The notes: generated by a model from the sequence alone, not told the origin. DNA of 52,796 nucleotides from Clostridia bacterium (GCA_017534885.1 JAFXVR010000007.1:1-52796), one strand, 5' to 3'; positions 31,214 through 40,486 are shown, counted from the stretch's first letter. Numbers and translations are program-made.

Positions 31214-33976
31214 ATGGCGGAGCGTCCCGGATGGGAGCGCGGACAGGAAGAAGAAACCTGGGCTGAGGACAGCTGGGATTTGCCGGAAGAAGAGCCTCAT
31301 ATGGACGCTGGTCCGGAGGCTGCCGGGGACGACGCGGAGAGAGAGCCCCGCTCCATCTTCAAGCCAAGGGAGCACCGGCCGCTGTTTTTGGTGTGCGTCG
31401 GGGTGAATGTGGTGCGGATCATCGCCGTGCTGGTGCTGGTGGCAGGTCTGGCGGGCCTCGGCGCTGTGATCGGCATTGTGAAGGGCTATATGGAAACCGC
31501 GCCGACCCTCGATCTGGCCGCGCTGGACGATCAGGCGCAGACCTCTTTTATCTATGACGCGAACAACAATATCATCACGGAATACAAGGGCTCAGAGAAC
31601 CGCGTGATGGTGTCTATCGCCGCCATGCCCAAATACCTGCAGGAGGCTTTTGTGGCGGTGGAGGACGCCCGTTTCTATACCCATAACGGCATCGACCTGA
31701 AGCGGATCGTCGGCGCCTTCGTGTCCAACCTGTCTTCCTCTTCCACCCAGGGAGGCTCCACCATCACTCAGCAGCTGATCAAGAACACACTGCTGTCCTC
31801 CGAGCAGAGCTACAAGCGCAAGATTCAGGAGGCCTACCTGGCCATGCAGCTGGAGCGCCAGTACACCAAGGATCAGATTTTAGAGAGCTACCTGAACACA
31901 ATCTACCTGGGGGAGAACTATTACGGCGTACAGGTGGCGGCCCAGGGGTACTTCGGCAAGGAGCTGGGGGAGATGACCCTGCGGGAGTGCGCCATGCTGG
32001 CCGGGGTGACCAACAGTCCGTATTACTATAACCCGAGGCGCAACTTCTACACCCGCCAGAAAGAGGGCGTGGATTACGCGAAAATCACCAACGACCGCAC
32101 GGACTATGTGCTCCGCTGCATGTATGAGAACCAGTTCATCACCTATGAGCAGTACCAGGCGGCTCTGGATCCCGCCACAGCCCATGTGCTGAAGGAGAGC
32201 CCCGTGGCGGGGGACGCCATGTATGCCTATCCCCATTATGTGGAGTACGCCGTCAGCGAGGTGGTGGATATTTTCCTGCACCAGCGCGGGCTGGAGAACA
32301 CCGCCGCCAACCGCTACGCCATGGAAAACGAGCTGCGCACCGGCGGCTACCGGGTGCAGCTGGCCATCGACACGGACATCCAGGAGACGCTGGAGGACAC
32401 GGTGGCCAACTGGACGAAGTATCCCTCGCTGCGTGACCCGGCGGACAAGGTCTACCGCTACCGCAACGCGGACGGCACCTATACCGAGGTCATCCAGCCC
32501 CAGGCGGCGGCGGTGATTCTGGACTACCGCACGGGTGAAATCAAGGCCATGATCGGCAGTCGTACCGTGCCGGACGCCCGGAAGACCCTCAACCGCGCCA
32601 CAGACATGAACATGCCGGTGGGCTCGGCCATCAAGCCCATCTCCGTGTACGCGCCGGCCATTGAGCTGGGCGCTTCCCCGGCCAGCGTGGTCTTCAACAT
32701 GCCCCTGCCCATCAGCGGCTGGAAGGACGCCAAGGGCAAGGATACCTGGCCGCGCAATTACTCCGGCTCCAGCTACACCGGCCCCATCACCCTGCGGGCC
32801 GCCATGCGCCAGAGCTACAACACCGCGGCTGCCTGGACGACAATGACCATGGTGGGCGTCAGCCGGGCGGTGGACTGCCTGCACCGGCTGGGCGTGGACG
32901 ACAGCCACATCGACGAAACGCCCTTCGGCGTCACCTTAGGCTCCAGCGGCATCACCCCCCTGCAGCTGACGGTGGCCTACGGCGTGCTGGCCAACGGCGG
33001 GGTCTACCAGACGCCGATCTCCGTGCTGGGCATCTCCGATTCCGAGGGCCGGGTGATCTGGGACGGCCATGCCAACCAGGAGCGCCGCCGGGTCTTCAGC
33101 GCCTCCACCAGCTGGATGACGGTGGATATGATGAAGGACGTGGTCTCCTCGGGCACGGGCACCTCCGCGAAGATCAAGGGCCAGACGGTGGCGGGCAAGA
33201 CCGGCACCAACTCCGAGCAGAAGGGCGTGTCCTTCGCCGGAATGACCGGCTACTACGTTTCCGCCCTGTGGCTGGGCCATGATAATTACAAAGCCCTGTC
33301 CGGCAAATCCACCGGCAGCAACGCGGCCGCGCCTCTCTGGCAGAGCTATATGAGCAAGATTCACCAGGGGCTGAGCAACCGGGACATCATGGAGGGCGAC
33401 CCCAGCCAGTACGGCCTGGTGCGGGTAACCACCTGCGCGGTGTCCGGTCAGCTGGCCACGGACGCCTGCCGCCACGACACTTACGGCTACGGGGTGGTGA
33501 CGGACTATTGGGTGCAGGACAAGGTGCCCACGGTCTACTGCCAGCTGCACTCCGAGCAGACCGTGTGCAGCCAGACGGGCATGCTGGCCACCGCCTACTG
33601 TCCAGGCGTGACGGTGGAGGGCGTGGTGAGCATTCCCATGGGTCATCCGCTGTACCAGTTCTTCGGCACGGAATACGAGAGCGTGCTGATCGAGTACCTG
33701 GGCGTGCGCGGATACGGCGCTCAGACCTGCACCCTGCACACCTCCGAGACCGTCATCCCGGACAACGGCCTCAGCCAGTACGCATCAGACGCCCAGAGCC
33801 TCATCGCTCAGGCCCGGATGATGCTTGCCGCTATGGATCCCTACAGCGCCCAGCATCAGGCCATCCTGTCGGCCATCAGCGCGCTGGAGAATGTGCTGAG
33901 CAACCCCTACGCGGAGCAGGCTGACCTGTTCAGCGGAATGAGCCGCCTGACCCAGGCCATGGCGGGCATCTACTGA
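31214..33976 (+). CDS. Class A penicillin-binding protein (PBP1A type)
   Basis: A 920-residue bifunctional peptidoglycan synthase. It has an acidic cytoplasmic N-tail of about 55 residues, one membrane anchor (IIAVLVLVAGLAGLGAVIGIV), a GT51 glycosyltransferase domain with the catalytic VEDARFYTHNGID and QGGSTITQQL, and a transpeptidase domain with Ser-x-x-Lys in GSAIKPISVY, the SYN motif in MRQSYNTAAA and KTG in VAGKTGTNS. A Cys-containing C-terminal extension (TTCAVSGQLATDACRHDTYG ... VCSQTGMLATAYCPG) and a short Ala-rich helix follow, both outside the core. The ribosome site is GAAGGTGA. The next gene starts seven bases after the stop. Confidence 0.96.
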   Translation: MAERPGWERGQEEETWAEDSWDLPEEEPHMDAGPEAAGDDAEREPRSIFKPREHRPLFLVCVGVNVVRIIAVLVLVAGLAGLGAVIGIVKGYMETAPTLDLAALDDQAQTSFIYDANNNIITEYKGSENRVMVSIAAMPKYLQEAFVAVEDARFYTHNGIDLKRIVGAFVSNLSSSSTQGGSTITQQLIKNTLLSSEQSYKRKIQEAYLAMQLERQYTKDQILESYLNTIYLGENYYGVQVAAQGYFGKELGEMTLRECAMLAGVTNSPYYYNPRRNFYTRQKEGVDYAKITNDRTDYVLRCMYENQFITYEQYQAALDPATAHVLKESPVAGDAMYAYPHYVEYAVSEVVDIFLHQRGLENTAANRYAMENELRTGGYRVQLAIDTDIQETLEDTVANWTKYPSLRDPADKVYRYRNADGTYTEVIQPQAAAVILDYRTGEIKAMIGSRTVPDARKTLNRATDMNMPVGSAIKPISVYAPAIELGASPASVVFNMPLPISGWKDAKGKDTWPRNYSGSSYTGPITLRAAMRQSYNTAAAWTTMTMVGVSRAVDCLHRLGVDDSHIDETPFGVTLGSSGITPLQLTVAYGVLANGGVYQTPISVLGISDSEGRVIWDGHANQERRRVFSASTSWMTVDMMKDVVSSGTGTSAKIKGQTVAGKTGTNSEQKGVSFAGMTGYYVSALWLGHDNYKALSGKSTGSNAAAPLWQSYMSKIHQGLSNRDIMEGDPSQYGLVRVTTCAVSGQLATDACRHDTYGYGVVTDYWVQDKVPTVYCQLHSEQTVCSQTGMLATAYCPGVTVEGVVSIPMGHPLYQFFGTEYESVLIEYLGVRGYGAQTCTLHTSETVIPDNGLSQYASDAQSLIAQARMMLAAMDPYSAQHQAILSAISALENVLSNPYAEQADLFSGMSRLTQAMAGIY

Positions 33977-33983
33977 GGCGGCG

Positions 33984-34340
33984 ATGGATAAGGTATGGGA
34001 AGCCCTCTGTGAGCTGCGGGTACCCCTGCAGCAGGGGGAGTATGACCTGCACCGGATGGTGATGGACTGCCTGGAGGCCCACGGGCTTCCTTATGAGCAT
34101 GAGAAGCGTCTGGCGCCCCGCTGCAGGATTGATCTGCTGTCAGCGGGCGTCGGCATTGAGATCAAGCGGGGGAAGCCGGAAAAAGCCCGCTTGCTGGAGC
34201 AGCTGAAGCGGTACGCGGCCTGTGAGGCGGTGCAGGCGCTGATTGTGGTGTGCGAGCGCCATGTGGACGTGCCCCGCGCCATCGGCAGAAAGCCTGTGCG
34301 CCTGCTGTGCCTGAACAGATTATGGGGGATCGCGCTTTGA
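33984..34340 (+). CDS. Small PD-(D/E)XK nuclease-like protein
   Basis: A 118-residue protein. RIDLLSAGVGIEIKRGKP contains Asp50, Glu59, Lys61, the D-x(n)-E-x-K arrangement of the PD-(D/E)XK nuclease core. A predicted helix precedes it (DLHRMVMDCLEAHG), and a helix plus beta-strand follow (EQLKRYAACEAVQALIVV), as in that fold. At this size it is a minimal domain. It lies seven bases after PBP1A and overlaps the 5' end of the SNF2 ATPase gene, so nuclease-like protein and DNA translocase are probably made together. Nuclease activity is inferred from the motif alone. Confidence 0.7.
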   Translation: MDKVWEALCELRVPLQQGEYDLHRMVMDCLEAHGLPYEHEKRLAPRCRIDLLSAGVGIEIKRGKPEKARLLEQLKRYAACEAVQALIVVCERHVDVPRAIGRKPVRLLCLNRLWGIAL

Positions 34341-36130
34341 CTGAATGGGACGCGCCAGAGGGCAGCCTGAGCGGCGGGGACGAGCCGCTGCAGGAAGACG
34401 GCTGGGAGCTGCTGCCGGCCTATCTGCGGGAGCAGCCTTCGCCCGGCCGCACTTTTGGCACGCTCAGCTATAATAAACGAAGCCGCTGCTGGGTGGTTCG
34501 GGGCGATCCCTCCGTGACGGAGATGTGCAAGCGGCTCTTCCCGGGATCGGCCGGATCAAAGCGGGGCGAGGCGAGGTTCACCGCCCACCGGAGAATGGTG
34601 GCGGATCTGTGCTGGCTGATGCTGCGCTTCCCGCTGGAGGTGAAGCTGACCGACCTGAGTCGCTGGCAGGAGAGCGTGGCCGAGGCCCGGCGCTATGCCG
34701 TCCGCCAGGCGCAGAGCGCGAGGATGCCGGCGGCGGCGGATCCACCGGCGGAGGGCTTTGCGGGTGAGCTGCGGCCTTTCCAGAGGGAAGGACTGGGCTT
34801 CTTGCTGCAGCACGATCGCTGCCTGCTGGCGGATGAAATGGGTCTGGGCAAGACAGTGCAGGCCCTGGCCTGGCTGGCCTCCACCGGCTCCCTCCCGGCG
34901 CTGGTGGTGCCCCCGCCGCATCTGGCGCTGAACTGGCAGGAGGAAGCCAAACGCTTCCTGCGCATCGGCGGGAGAGAACCCCGGGTGCACATCGTGCGGG
35001 GGCTCAAGCCCTACGACCTGCCCGAGGCAGACATATACATCATGCATTACCTGCTGCTGAGGGGCTGGAAGGAGGCTCTGCCCGCCCTGCCGCTCCGGGC
35101 GGTGGTCTTTGACGAGATTCAGGAGCTGCGGCACAGCGGCACGGAGAAATACTCCGCTGCGAGCCTGCTCTCGGAGGCCTGCGAGCGGGTCATCGGCCTG
35201 AGCGGCACGCCCATTTACAACCGGGGCGGGGAGATCTGGAACGTCATCAACATCCTGGACTTCCACTTTCTGGGGGACTGGGAGAGCTTCTCCCGGGAGT
35301 GGTGCTACGGCTACGGCAGCGCCATCGTGGCCAAGCCGGATGTGCTGGGCGCTTATCTCAGGCGGGAAGGGCTGATGCTCCGGCGCACCAAGGCGGATGT
35401 GCTCCGGGAGCTGCCGCCCAAGCGCCGCCTGGTGCAGGAGCTGGACTGGAACGACAAGGTGTACGCCCAGCTCATGGCGCCGATCCTGCCCCAGCTGACC
35501 CGCTGGAAGACGGACAGGGAGCTGACCGCCCGGGATCGCGCCATGTTGGAGGAATCCATCTCCCTCAAAGCCCGGCAGGCCACTGGTGTGGCCAAGGCGC
35601 CCTATGTGTGCCAGTTTGTGCGGGCGCTGCTGGAGGGGGAGGAGAAGGTGCTGCTCTTCGCCCACCACCACGACGTGATGGACATCTACCGGCAGGAGCT
35701 CAGGGCTTTCCATCCGGGCTTTATCACCGGCAGGGAGACGGCGGCCCAGAAGGAGCAGGCCGTCAGCCGCTTCATGGAGGGCAAGACCAACATTGTGTGC
35801 ATCAGCCTGCGGGCGGCCAGCGGTCTGAACCTGCAGCGGGCCAGCTGTGTGGTCTTCGGCGAACTGGACTGGAGCCCGGCGGTGCACAGCCAGGCGGAGG
35901 ATCGGGCGCACCGCATCGGCCAGGAGGACTCCCTGATTTGCTACTACCTGGTTTCGCCCTCGGGCTCGGACGCGCAGATGCAGGAAGCGCTGGGGCTGAA
36001 GGTCAGCCAGTTTGTGGCGCTCATGGGCGACCGGCCCCAGACCCAGGCTGAGGCGGAGGCCGCCGCCAATTACGCCCGCCGCCATGTGGAAGCCCTGGCG
36101 GCTCAGCTGGAAGAGACAGGACAGATCTAA
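34322..36130 (+). CDS. SNF2-family DNA-dependent ATPase (SMARCAL1-like core)
   Basis: A protein of about 600 residues. A short N-terminal region (FGTLSYNKRSRCWVVRGDPS) resembling SMARCAL1-type proteins precedes the SNF2 ATPase: DEMGLGKTVQALAWL (Walker A), VVFDEIQELRH (DEIQ instead of DEAH), GLSGTPIYNRGGEIWNVI, LRRTKADVLRELPPK, and motif VI DRAHRIGQEDSL. SMARCAL1-like enzymes anneal or remodel forked DNA. The start is uncertain: ATG at 34322 overlaps the nuclease-like gene by 19 bases, while a TTG at 34337 has a GGGGGA site. It is followed by surE with the ribosome site directly after the stop. Confidence 0.9.
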   Translation: MGDRALTEWDAPEGSLSGGDEPLQEDGWELLPAYLREQPSPGRTFGTLSYNKRSRCWVVRGDPSVTEMCKRLFPGSAGSKRGEARFTAHRRMVADLCWLMLRFPLEVKLTDLSRWQESVAEARRYAVRQAQSARMPAAADPPAEGFAGELRPFQREGLGFLLQHDRCLLADEMGLGKTVQALAWLASTGSLPALVVPPPHLALNWQEEAKRFLRIGGREPRVHIVRGLKPYDLPEADIYIMHYLLLRGWKEALPALPLRAVVFDEIQELRHSGTEKYSAASLLSEACERVIGLSGTPIYNRGGEIWNVINILDFHFLGDWESFSREWCYGYGSAIVAKPDVLGAYLRREGLMLRRTKADVLRELPPKRRLVQELDWNDKVYAQLMAPILPQLTRWKTDRELTARDRAMLEESISLKARQATGVAKAPYVCQFVRALLEGEEKVLLFAHHHDVMDIYRQELRAFHPGFITGRETAAQKEQAVSRFMEGKTNIVCISLRAASGLNLQRASCVVFGELDWSPAVHSQAEDRAHRIGQEDSLICYYLVSPSGSDAQMQEALGLKVSQFVALMGDRPQTQAEAEAAANYARRHVEALAAQLEETGQI

Positions 36131-36140
36131 GGAGAAGCGT

Positions 36141-36914
36141 ATGCACTTATTGCTGGTGAATGACGATGGCTTTGACAGCCCTCTGCTGCGGATGCTGTGC
36201 AGTGCGGCGGCGGGCAGGGGACACCGGGTGACCGTGGCGGCTCCGGACAGGCAGCAGAGCGCCAAGTCCCACGCCTTTACGGTGGCGGATCCGCTGACGG
36301 TAAAGCCGGGGCGGATGGAGGGCGCGGCGGAGGCCTGGCGGGTCTGCGGCACGCCGGTGGACTGCTCGCGCCTGGGCCTGATGGAGCTGGCCCGGGACGC
36401 CGACCTGGTCATCAGCGGCATCAACGACGGCTGGAACATCGGTCTGGCCACCTATGTATCCGGCACGGTGGGCGCGGCGCGGGAGGCGGCCTTCATACAG
36501 GGAAAGGCTGTGGCTGTGTCCCTGGAGCCGGGCGCGTCGGAAGAAACGGCCGCCTTTGCCGCGGACTTCGCGGTGCGCACGGCGGAGCGGATGGCGGAAA
36601 GCAGCCTGCCGCCCATGTGCGTCTGCTCCATCAATGTGCCCGCGCTGCCGCCATCGGCATTGCGGGAGGCGGTCTTCTGCCCCATCAACTGCCGCATGTA
36701 CCGGGACGCCTATGAGCGCCGGGTCAGCCCCCGGGGCAGGCTCTACTTCTGGCTGGGGCCGGAAACACCGGATGACGCGCCGGACAAGGGCACAGACCTG
36801 GATTTGCTGCAGCAGGGACACATCACCTGCACCCTGCTGACACCGCCCCGGGATGTGTGCTTCCACTGTGACAGCCTGCTGCCTCCGCTCCGGGAGGACG
36901 CGCCATGCGTCTGA
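36141..36914 (+). CDS. surE: 5'/3'-nucleotidase SurE
   Basis: A 257-residue phosphatase that removes phosphate from nucleoside monophosphates. The metal-binding LLVNDDGFDSP starts the protein, the Ser of APDRQQSAKSHAFT and the Asn of ISGINDGWNIG complete the site, and the C-terminus DLDLLQQGHITCTLL is typical. The ATG at 36141 follows GGAG; the open frame upstream is within the SNF2 gene. Its last codons overlap the ATG of the ogg relic. Confidence 0.93.
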   Translation: MHLLLVNDDGFDSPLLRMLCSAAAGRGHRVTVAAPDRQQSAKSHAFTVADPLTVKPGRMEGAAEAWRVCGTPVDCSRLGLMELARDADLVISGINDGWNIGLATYVSGTVGAAREAAFIQGKAVAVSLEPGASEETAAFAADFAVRTAERMAESSLPPMCVCSINVPALPPSALREAVFCPINCRMYRDAYERRVSPRGRLYFWLGPETPDDAPDKGTDLDLLQQGHITCTLLTPPRDVCFHCDSLLPPLREDAPCV

Positions 36915-37611
36915 CCATCACCGATGATTTTGATTTGCGGGCCATGGCGGAGAGCGGGCAGTGCTTCCGCTGGACGCCGGAGGGGGAGAACGGCTGGCGG
37001 ATCCTCCACGGCGCTCGCTGCCTGTACATCCGTCCGCTGGGGGAGCATGCCTTTGAGGCTGAATGCGCTCCGGAGGAATGGTGCGCGGTCTGGCACGGCT
37101 ATTTCGACCTGGACACGGATTACGCCGCGCTGCGGGCGCGTATCGACCCCGCCGACGAGGCGCTGACCCGGGCGGCGGACTTCGGGAAGGGGCGGGAGAG
37201 GAGCGGATCGACTGCCGGGGCAAAGCTTATCGGGCTTTCCCCTCGCCGGAACAGGTGGAAGCGCTGGGACTGGACGGCCTCATGGACTGCCGCCTGGGCT
37301 ACCGGGCCCGGTATGTGCTGGAGACGGCTCAGGCCGTGCGGAGCGGCAGGCTGAATCTGGATGCGCTGGCAGGCGCTTCCCCGGAGGAGTGCATGAAGGC
37401 GCTGACCGGTCTGTGCGGCGTGGGGGAGAAGGTGGCGGCCTGCGTCTGCCTCTTTGGCCTGCACCAGCTGGATGCCTTTCCGGTGGACGTGTGGATGCGC
37501 CGGGCCCTGGCGATGTACAGCCCGGACGGCTTCCCCCGGGAGCGGTACAGCCCCTTCAGCGGCGTCTGCCAGCAGTATCTCTTCGCCTGGCTCCGCGCCG
37601 GCTGTCCCTGA
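36905..37611 (+). pseudogene. Broken 8-oxoguanine DNA glycosylase (Ogg/AlkA type), frameshift with lost core
   Basis: Two frames together make most of an 8-oxoguanine glycosylase. The first (ATG 36905 to about 37195) reads DDFDLRAMAESGQCFRWTPE and FDLDTDYAALRARIDPADEA, the Ogg N-terminal domain, and ends in AADFGKG. The second frame then reads IDCRGKAYRAFPSPEQVEALG, the helix-hairpin-helix LCGVGEKVAACVCLF with the catalytic Lys, and QLDAFPVDVWMRRAL with the catalytic Asp, to the TGA at 37609. The segment normally following FG.G (GIR-x-L-x-Q-x-W-E ... SQNN, about 30-40 residues) is missing. A deletion not divisible by three therefore removed part of the fold and shifted the frame. Confidence 0.85.
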
Positions 37612-37625
37612 AAACCGCATACTGC

Positions 37626-37659
37626 AAAGCCCGTCCCTGACGAATCAGAGACGGGCTTT
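37626..37659 (-). terminator. Hairpin after rpsU (also faces the ogg relic)
   Basis: AAAGCCCGTCCCTGA and TCAGAGACGGGCTTT form a 15-bp stem with one mismatch around a four-base loop. It lies nine bases after the rpsU stop and 15 bases after the ogg relic's stop, so it can serve both strands. T-runs are short (TTT). Confidence 0.75.
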
Positions 37660-37667
37660 CAGGTGGT

Positions 37668-37841
37668 TTACCACTTGCGCTTGCGGGCAGCCTCAGCCTT
37701 CTTCTTGCGCTTTACGCTGGGCTTTTCGTAATGCTCACGCTTCCGAACCTCCTGGATGACGCCGGCGCGGGCGCACTGCCGCTTAAACCGCTTCAGAGCG
37801 CTCTCCAGGGACTCATTCTCACGGACACGAACCTCAGACAC
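37668..37841 (-). CDS. rpsU: 30S ribosomal protein S21
   Basis: A 57-residue protein, [20 protein letters not shown] after the initiator and ending with a basic stretch [14 protein letters not shown]. This is ribosomal protein S21, a late-assembling protein of the small subunit. It starts with GTG at 37841 behind GGAGGGATAACA. It has a strong promoter of its own at 37910-37938 although it follows the HIT gene, as in many Clostridia where rpsU ends the prmA-rsmE-mtaB cluster. Confidence 0.96.
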   Translation of the reverse strand: MSEVRVRENESLESALKRFKRQCARAGVIQEVRKREHYEKPSVKRKKKAEAARKRKW

Positions 37842-37909
37842 TGTTATCCCTCCTCTCGCTCATCTCGCTCTTATGACAGCAAGACGGACGGACGGCGAAC
37901 CGTGTTGCC

Positions 37910-37938
37910 ATTATACCGTAATATCTTCCTTCCGTCAA
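37910..37938 (-). promoter_or_regulatory. Promoter of rpsU
   Basis: On the minus strand TTGACG (37933-37938), 17 bases, TATAAT (37910-37915): near consensus. It lies about 69 bases before the rpsU GTG, in a 164-base A/T-rich gap between HIT and rpsU that holds nothing else recognisable. Confidence 0.82.
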
Positions 37939-38005
37939 GGCTGAAAGCAAGTTTTTTTCGTCGTGGGATGTTAAAGTTTGGTTAAAACCGCGTCAGGCCT
38001 CATTT

Positions 38006-38347
38006 TCAGCTCATGCGCTCGGAGAGCTGCGCGCCGCCCAGCACGTGGAAATGCAGGTGCTTCACGCTCTGGCAGGCGTCGGGGCCGCAGTTGGATACCA
38101 CCCGGTAGCCATTCGAAAGGCCTTCCTGGGCGGCGATCTTCCGGCAGGCTCTCAGCAGGGCGGCGAGGGTCTCGTCGCTGGCCTCGTCCGCTGCGTCCAG
38201 GGAGGCGAGGTGCTGCCGGGGAACCACCAGCACATGGGTGGGGGCCATCGGGTTGATGTCGCGGAAAGCGTACACCAGGTCGTCCTCATAAACCTTGGCG
38301 GAGGGGATTTCACCGGCGATGATCTTGCAGAACAGGCAATCAGACAT
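38006..38347 (-). CDS. HIT family protein (histidine triad nucleotide hydrolase)
   Basis: A 113-residue protein of the HINT branch. It has SDCLFCKIIAGEIPSAKVYE at the start, the family block INPMAPTHVLVVPRQHL and the histidine triad HLHFHVLGG at the end. HINT proteins hydrolyse adenosine phosphoramidates. The ATG at 38347 has AGGAAGG at suitable spacing; a start six codons upstream lies across that site. It follows mtaB after 49 bases. Confidence 0.94.
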   Translation of the reverse strand: MSDCLFCKIIAGEIPSAKVYEDDLVYAFRDINPMAPTHVLVVPRQHLASLDAADEASDETLAALLRACRKIAAQEGLSNGYRVVSNCGPDACQSVKHLHFHVLGGAQLSERMS

Positions 38348-38396
38348 GGCGATCCTTCCTTTCATGGCGGCTGCTCAGGGCAGCGGCTCGGGGTGT

Positions 38397-39737
38397 TCAA
38401 TGATCAGACGATACAGCAGGCGCTTTTGTTCCCGCTGAGGGAAAATCGGCTGGGCTGGCCAGCAGCAGGCCGTTTTCGACGGCTTCAATCCGCACGGGGA
38501 GCAGCTGGCCCGGCTGGCCAGCCCCTTCGGGCAGGGAGACGGGCAGGTATTCCGGGGTGTAGCCGGTGATCCGGTGGTCCTCGGCGGTTTCCAGCAGGAC
38601 TTCGGTCCCCCGGCCGATCCACTGCGCCTGATAACAGCGGGCGGTTTCCTGACCGGCGGCGATCAGCTCGCGCACCCGCCTTTCCTTGATCTCCCGTGGA
38701 AGCTGGCCGGCCATGCGGGCCGCCGGAGTGCCCTCCCGGGGGGAGTAGGGGAAGACGTGAATGCGGGCAAAGCCCACACGCCGCGCAAAGGCGAGGGTTT
38801 CCTGATGCTCCGCCTCGGTCTCCCCGGGAAAGCCGGTGAGGATATCGGTGGTCAGGGCGGCCAGCGGCCAGACAGCACGCAGGGCGGCGACGGCCTCCAG
38901 ATACTGCCGGGTGTTGTACCGGCGGGCCATGCGCTTCAACACCGTGTCCGAACCGGACTGAAGCGCCAGGTGAAACTGGGGGCAGAGCTTTCGGCAGACG
39001 GCGGCGCGGTTCAAAAAGCCTTCCGTGACGATGACCGGCTCCAGGCTGCCCAGGCGCACCCGGCGCAGACCTTCGACCGTCTCGAGGGCTTCCAGCACAT
39101 CGGTCAAGGCGGGCATGTCCTGCAGGTCGCGGCCGTAGCTGGTCAGGTGGATGCCCGTCAGCACCAGCTCCCGGTAACCGGCCTCTGCCAGGCGCTCCGC
39201 CTCCGCGCGGATATCAGCCAGCGGCCTTGAGCGGATCGGCCCGCGCACATAGGGAATGACACAGTAGGTGCAGAAGTTGTTGCAGCCCTCCTGGATCTTC
39301 ATCACCGCCCGGGTATGTTCCTCCTGGCGGGTGATGACGAGGGGCTCGAAGGGCGCGGCGGCCAGAGGCTCCACGCAGGTCAGGCATCTGTCCTCGGCGA
39401 CAGCCTGCTCCAGCAGCGTTACCACCTCGTTGCGCCTCTGGGTGCCCAGCACCAGGCGGGCGCCAGTCTCCTTTTGGATGGCCTCGCCCATGCGCTGGGC
39501 CAGGCAGCCGCAGAGCACCAGCTCGCTCTCCGGGTGTTCCCGACGGACGCGCCGGGCCAGCTGCAGGGACTTGCGGTCGCCTGTGCCGGTGACGGTGCAG
39601 GTGTTGATGACGTACACATCCGCATCGGAGGAAAAGGGTACGGCTTCATAGCCGGCGGCGGTGAAGAGCTCCAGCATGGCCTGGGTGTCGTACTGGTTGA
39701 CCTTGCAGCCGAGGGTGTGAAAGGCGACAGTCTTCAT
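38397..39737 (-). CDS. mtaB: tRNA t6A37 methylthiotransferase MtaB
   Basis: A 446-residue radical SAM enzyme converting t6A37 to ms2t6A37 in tRNAs for ANN codons. It starts MKTVAFHTLGCKVNQYDTQA, with cluster-binding cysteines in the UPF0004 domain (LGCKVN, NTCTVT, LCGCLAQR), the radical SAM CNNFCTYCVIPYVRG and a C-terminal TRAM domain. GCKVNQYD and the NTCTVTGTGDRKS block favour MtaB over MiaB or RimO. The ATG overlaps the stop of rsmE. Confidence 0.95.
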   Translation of the reverse strand: MKTVAFHTLGCKVNQYDTQAMLELFTAAGYEAVPFSSDADVYVINTCTVTGTGDRKSLQLARRVRREHPESELVLCGCLAQRMGEAIQKETGARLVLGTQRRNEVVTLLEQAVAEDRCLTCVEPLAAAPFEPLVITRQEEHTRAVMKIQEGCNNFCTYCVIPYVRGPIRSRPLADIRAEAERLAEAGYRELVLTGIHLTSYGRDLQDMPALTDVLEALETVEGLRRVRLGSLEPVIVTEGFLNRAAVCRKLCPQFHLALQSGSDTVLKRMARRYNTRQYLEAVAALRAVWPLAALTTDILTGFPGETEAEHQETLAFARRVGFARIHVFPYSPREGTPAARMAGQLPREIKERRVRELIAAGQETARCYQAQWIGRGTEVLLETAEDHRITGYTPEYLPVSLPEGAGQPGQLLPVRIEAVENGLLLASPADFPSAGTKAPAVSSDH

Positions 39738-40486
39738 GCGCGATCCTCCGGCGGTTCCATATCGCCCCACAGGCAGAGCATGGCGGAGAGCGTTGCGAGC
39801 CCGGCGGTTTCGGTGCGGAGAATGCGCGGGCCCAGGCTGACCGGCACCGCGCCGACGGCCTTCAGGGCGCTGATTTCCTCCGCGCTGATGCCGCCCTCGG
39901 GCCCGATCAGGACAGCGGCCTCCCGCATCTCCGGATCAGCCTGCCAGAGCTGGCGGATGGAGCGGCTCCGATCCTCCTCCCAGGGCACCAGGGCGCAGGC
40001 AAAGCCGCTGATGCGCCCCAGCGCTTCTGTCCAGGTACAGGGCGGGGCTACCCGCATTTCACTGCAGCGGCCGGACTGCTTGGAAGCCTCCCGGGCGATC
40101 TTCTGCCAGCGCTCCTGCTTTTTCCGCCCGTCCTGCGGGCTGAGCTTCACCACGCTCCGGCTCATCTGCACCGGCACCACCTCGGCTGCGCCAAGCTCTG
40201 TGGCCTTCTGCACGATCCACTCCATCTTGTCGCCCTTGGGCAGACCCTGGAAGAGCGTCAGCCGCAGACGGGCCTCAGTGGTGGGCAGGACAGAAAGCAC
40301 CCGCAGGGTTACCCGGCCGCCCTCCGCGGAGGCGATTTCAGCGGCATAGCGGCAGCCCTCGTGCAGGAGCTCGCAGGCATCGCCCGGGCCCATCCGCAGG
40401 ACGCGCAGGGCGTGGGCCGCGTCCTCTGCCGAAAGGGTGGCTAAGCCGTCCCGGATGCCCTGTTCATTCGCCCAGAAGCGGCGCAT
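39734..40486 (-). CDS. rsmE: 16S rRNA (uracil-1498-N3)-methyltransferase
   Basis: A 250-residue SPOUT-class methyltransferase that modifies U1498 of 16S rRNA. It has an N-terminal PUA-like region, then QGLPKGDKMEWIVQKATELG, PVQMSRSVVKL, and the SAM-binding knot VLIGPEGGISAEE and LGPRILRTETAGLA. Its start overlaps the prmA stop by one base and its end overlaps mtaB. The longer upstream frame to 40645 is inside prmA. Confidence 0.96.
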   Translation of the reverse strand: MRRFWANEQGIRDGLATLSAEDAAHALRVLRMGPGDACELLHEGCRYAAEIASAEGGRVTLRVLSVLPTTEARLRLTLFQGLPKGDKMEWIVQKATELGAAEVVPVQMSRSVVKLSPQDGRKKQERWQKIAREASKQSGRCSEMRVAPPCTWTEALGRISGFACALVPWEEDRSRSIRQLWQADPEMREAAVLIGPEGGISAEEISALKAVGAVPVSLGPRILRTETAGLATLSAMLCLWGDMEPPEDRA

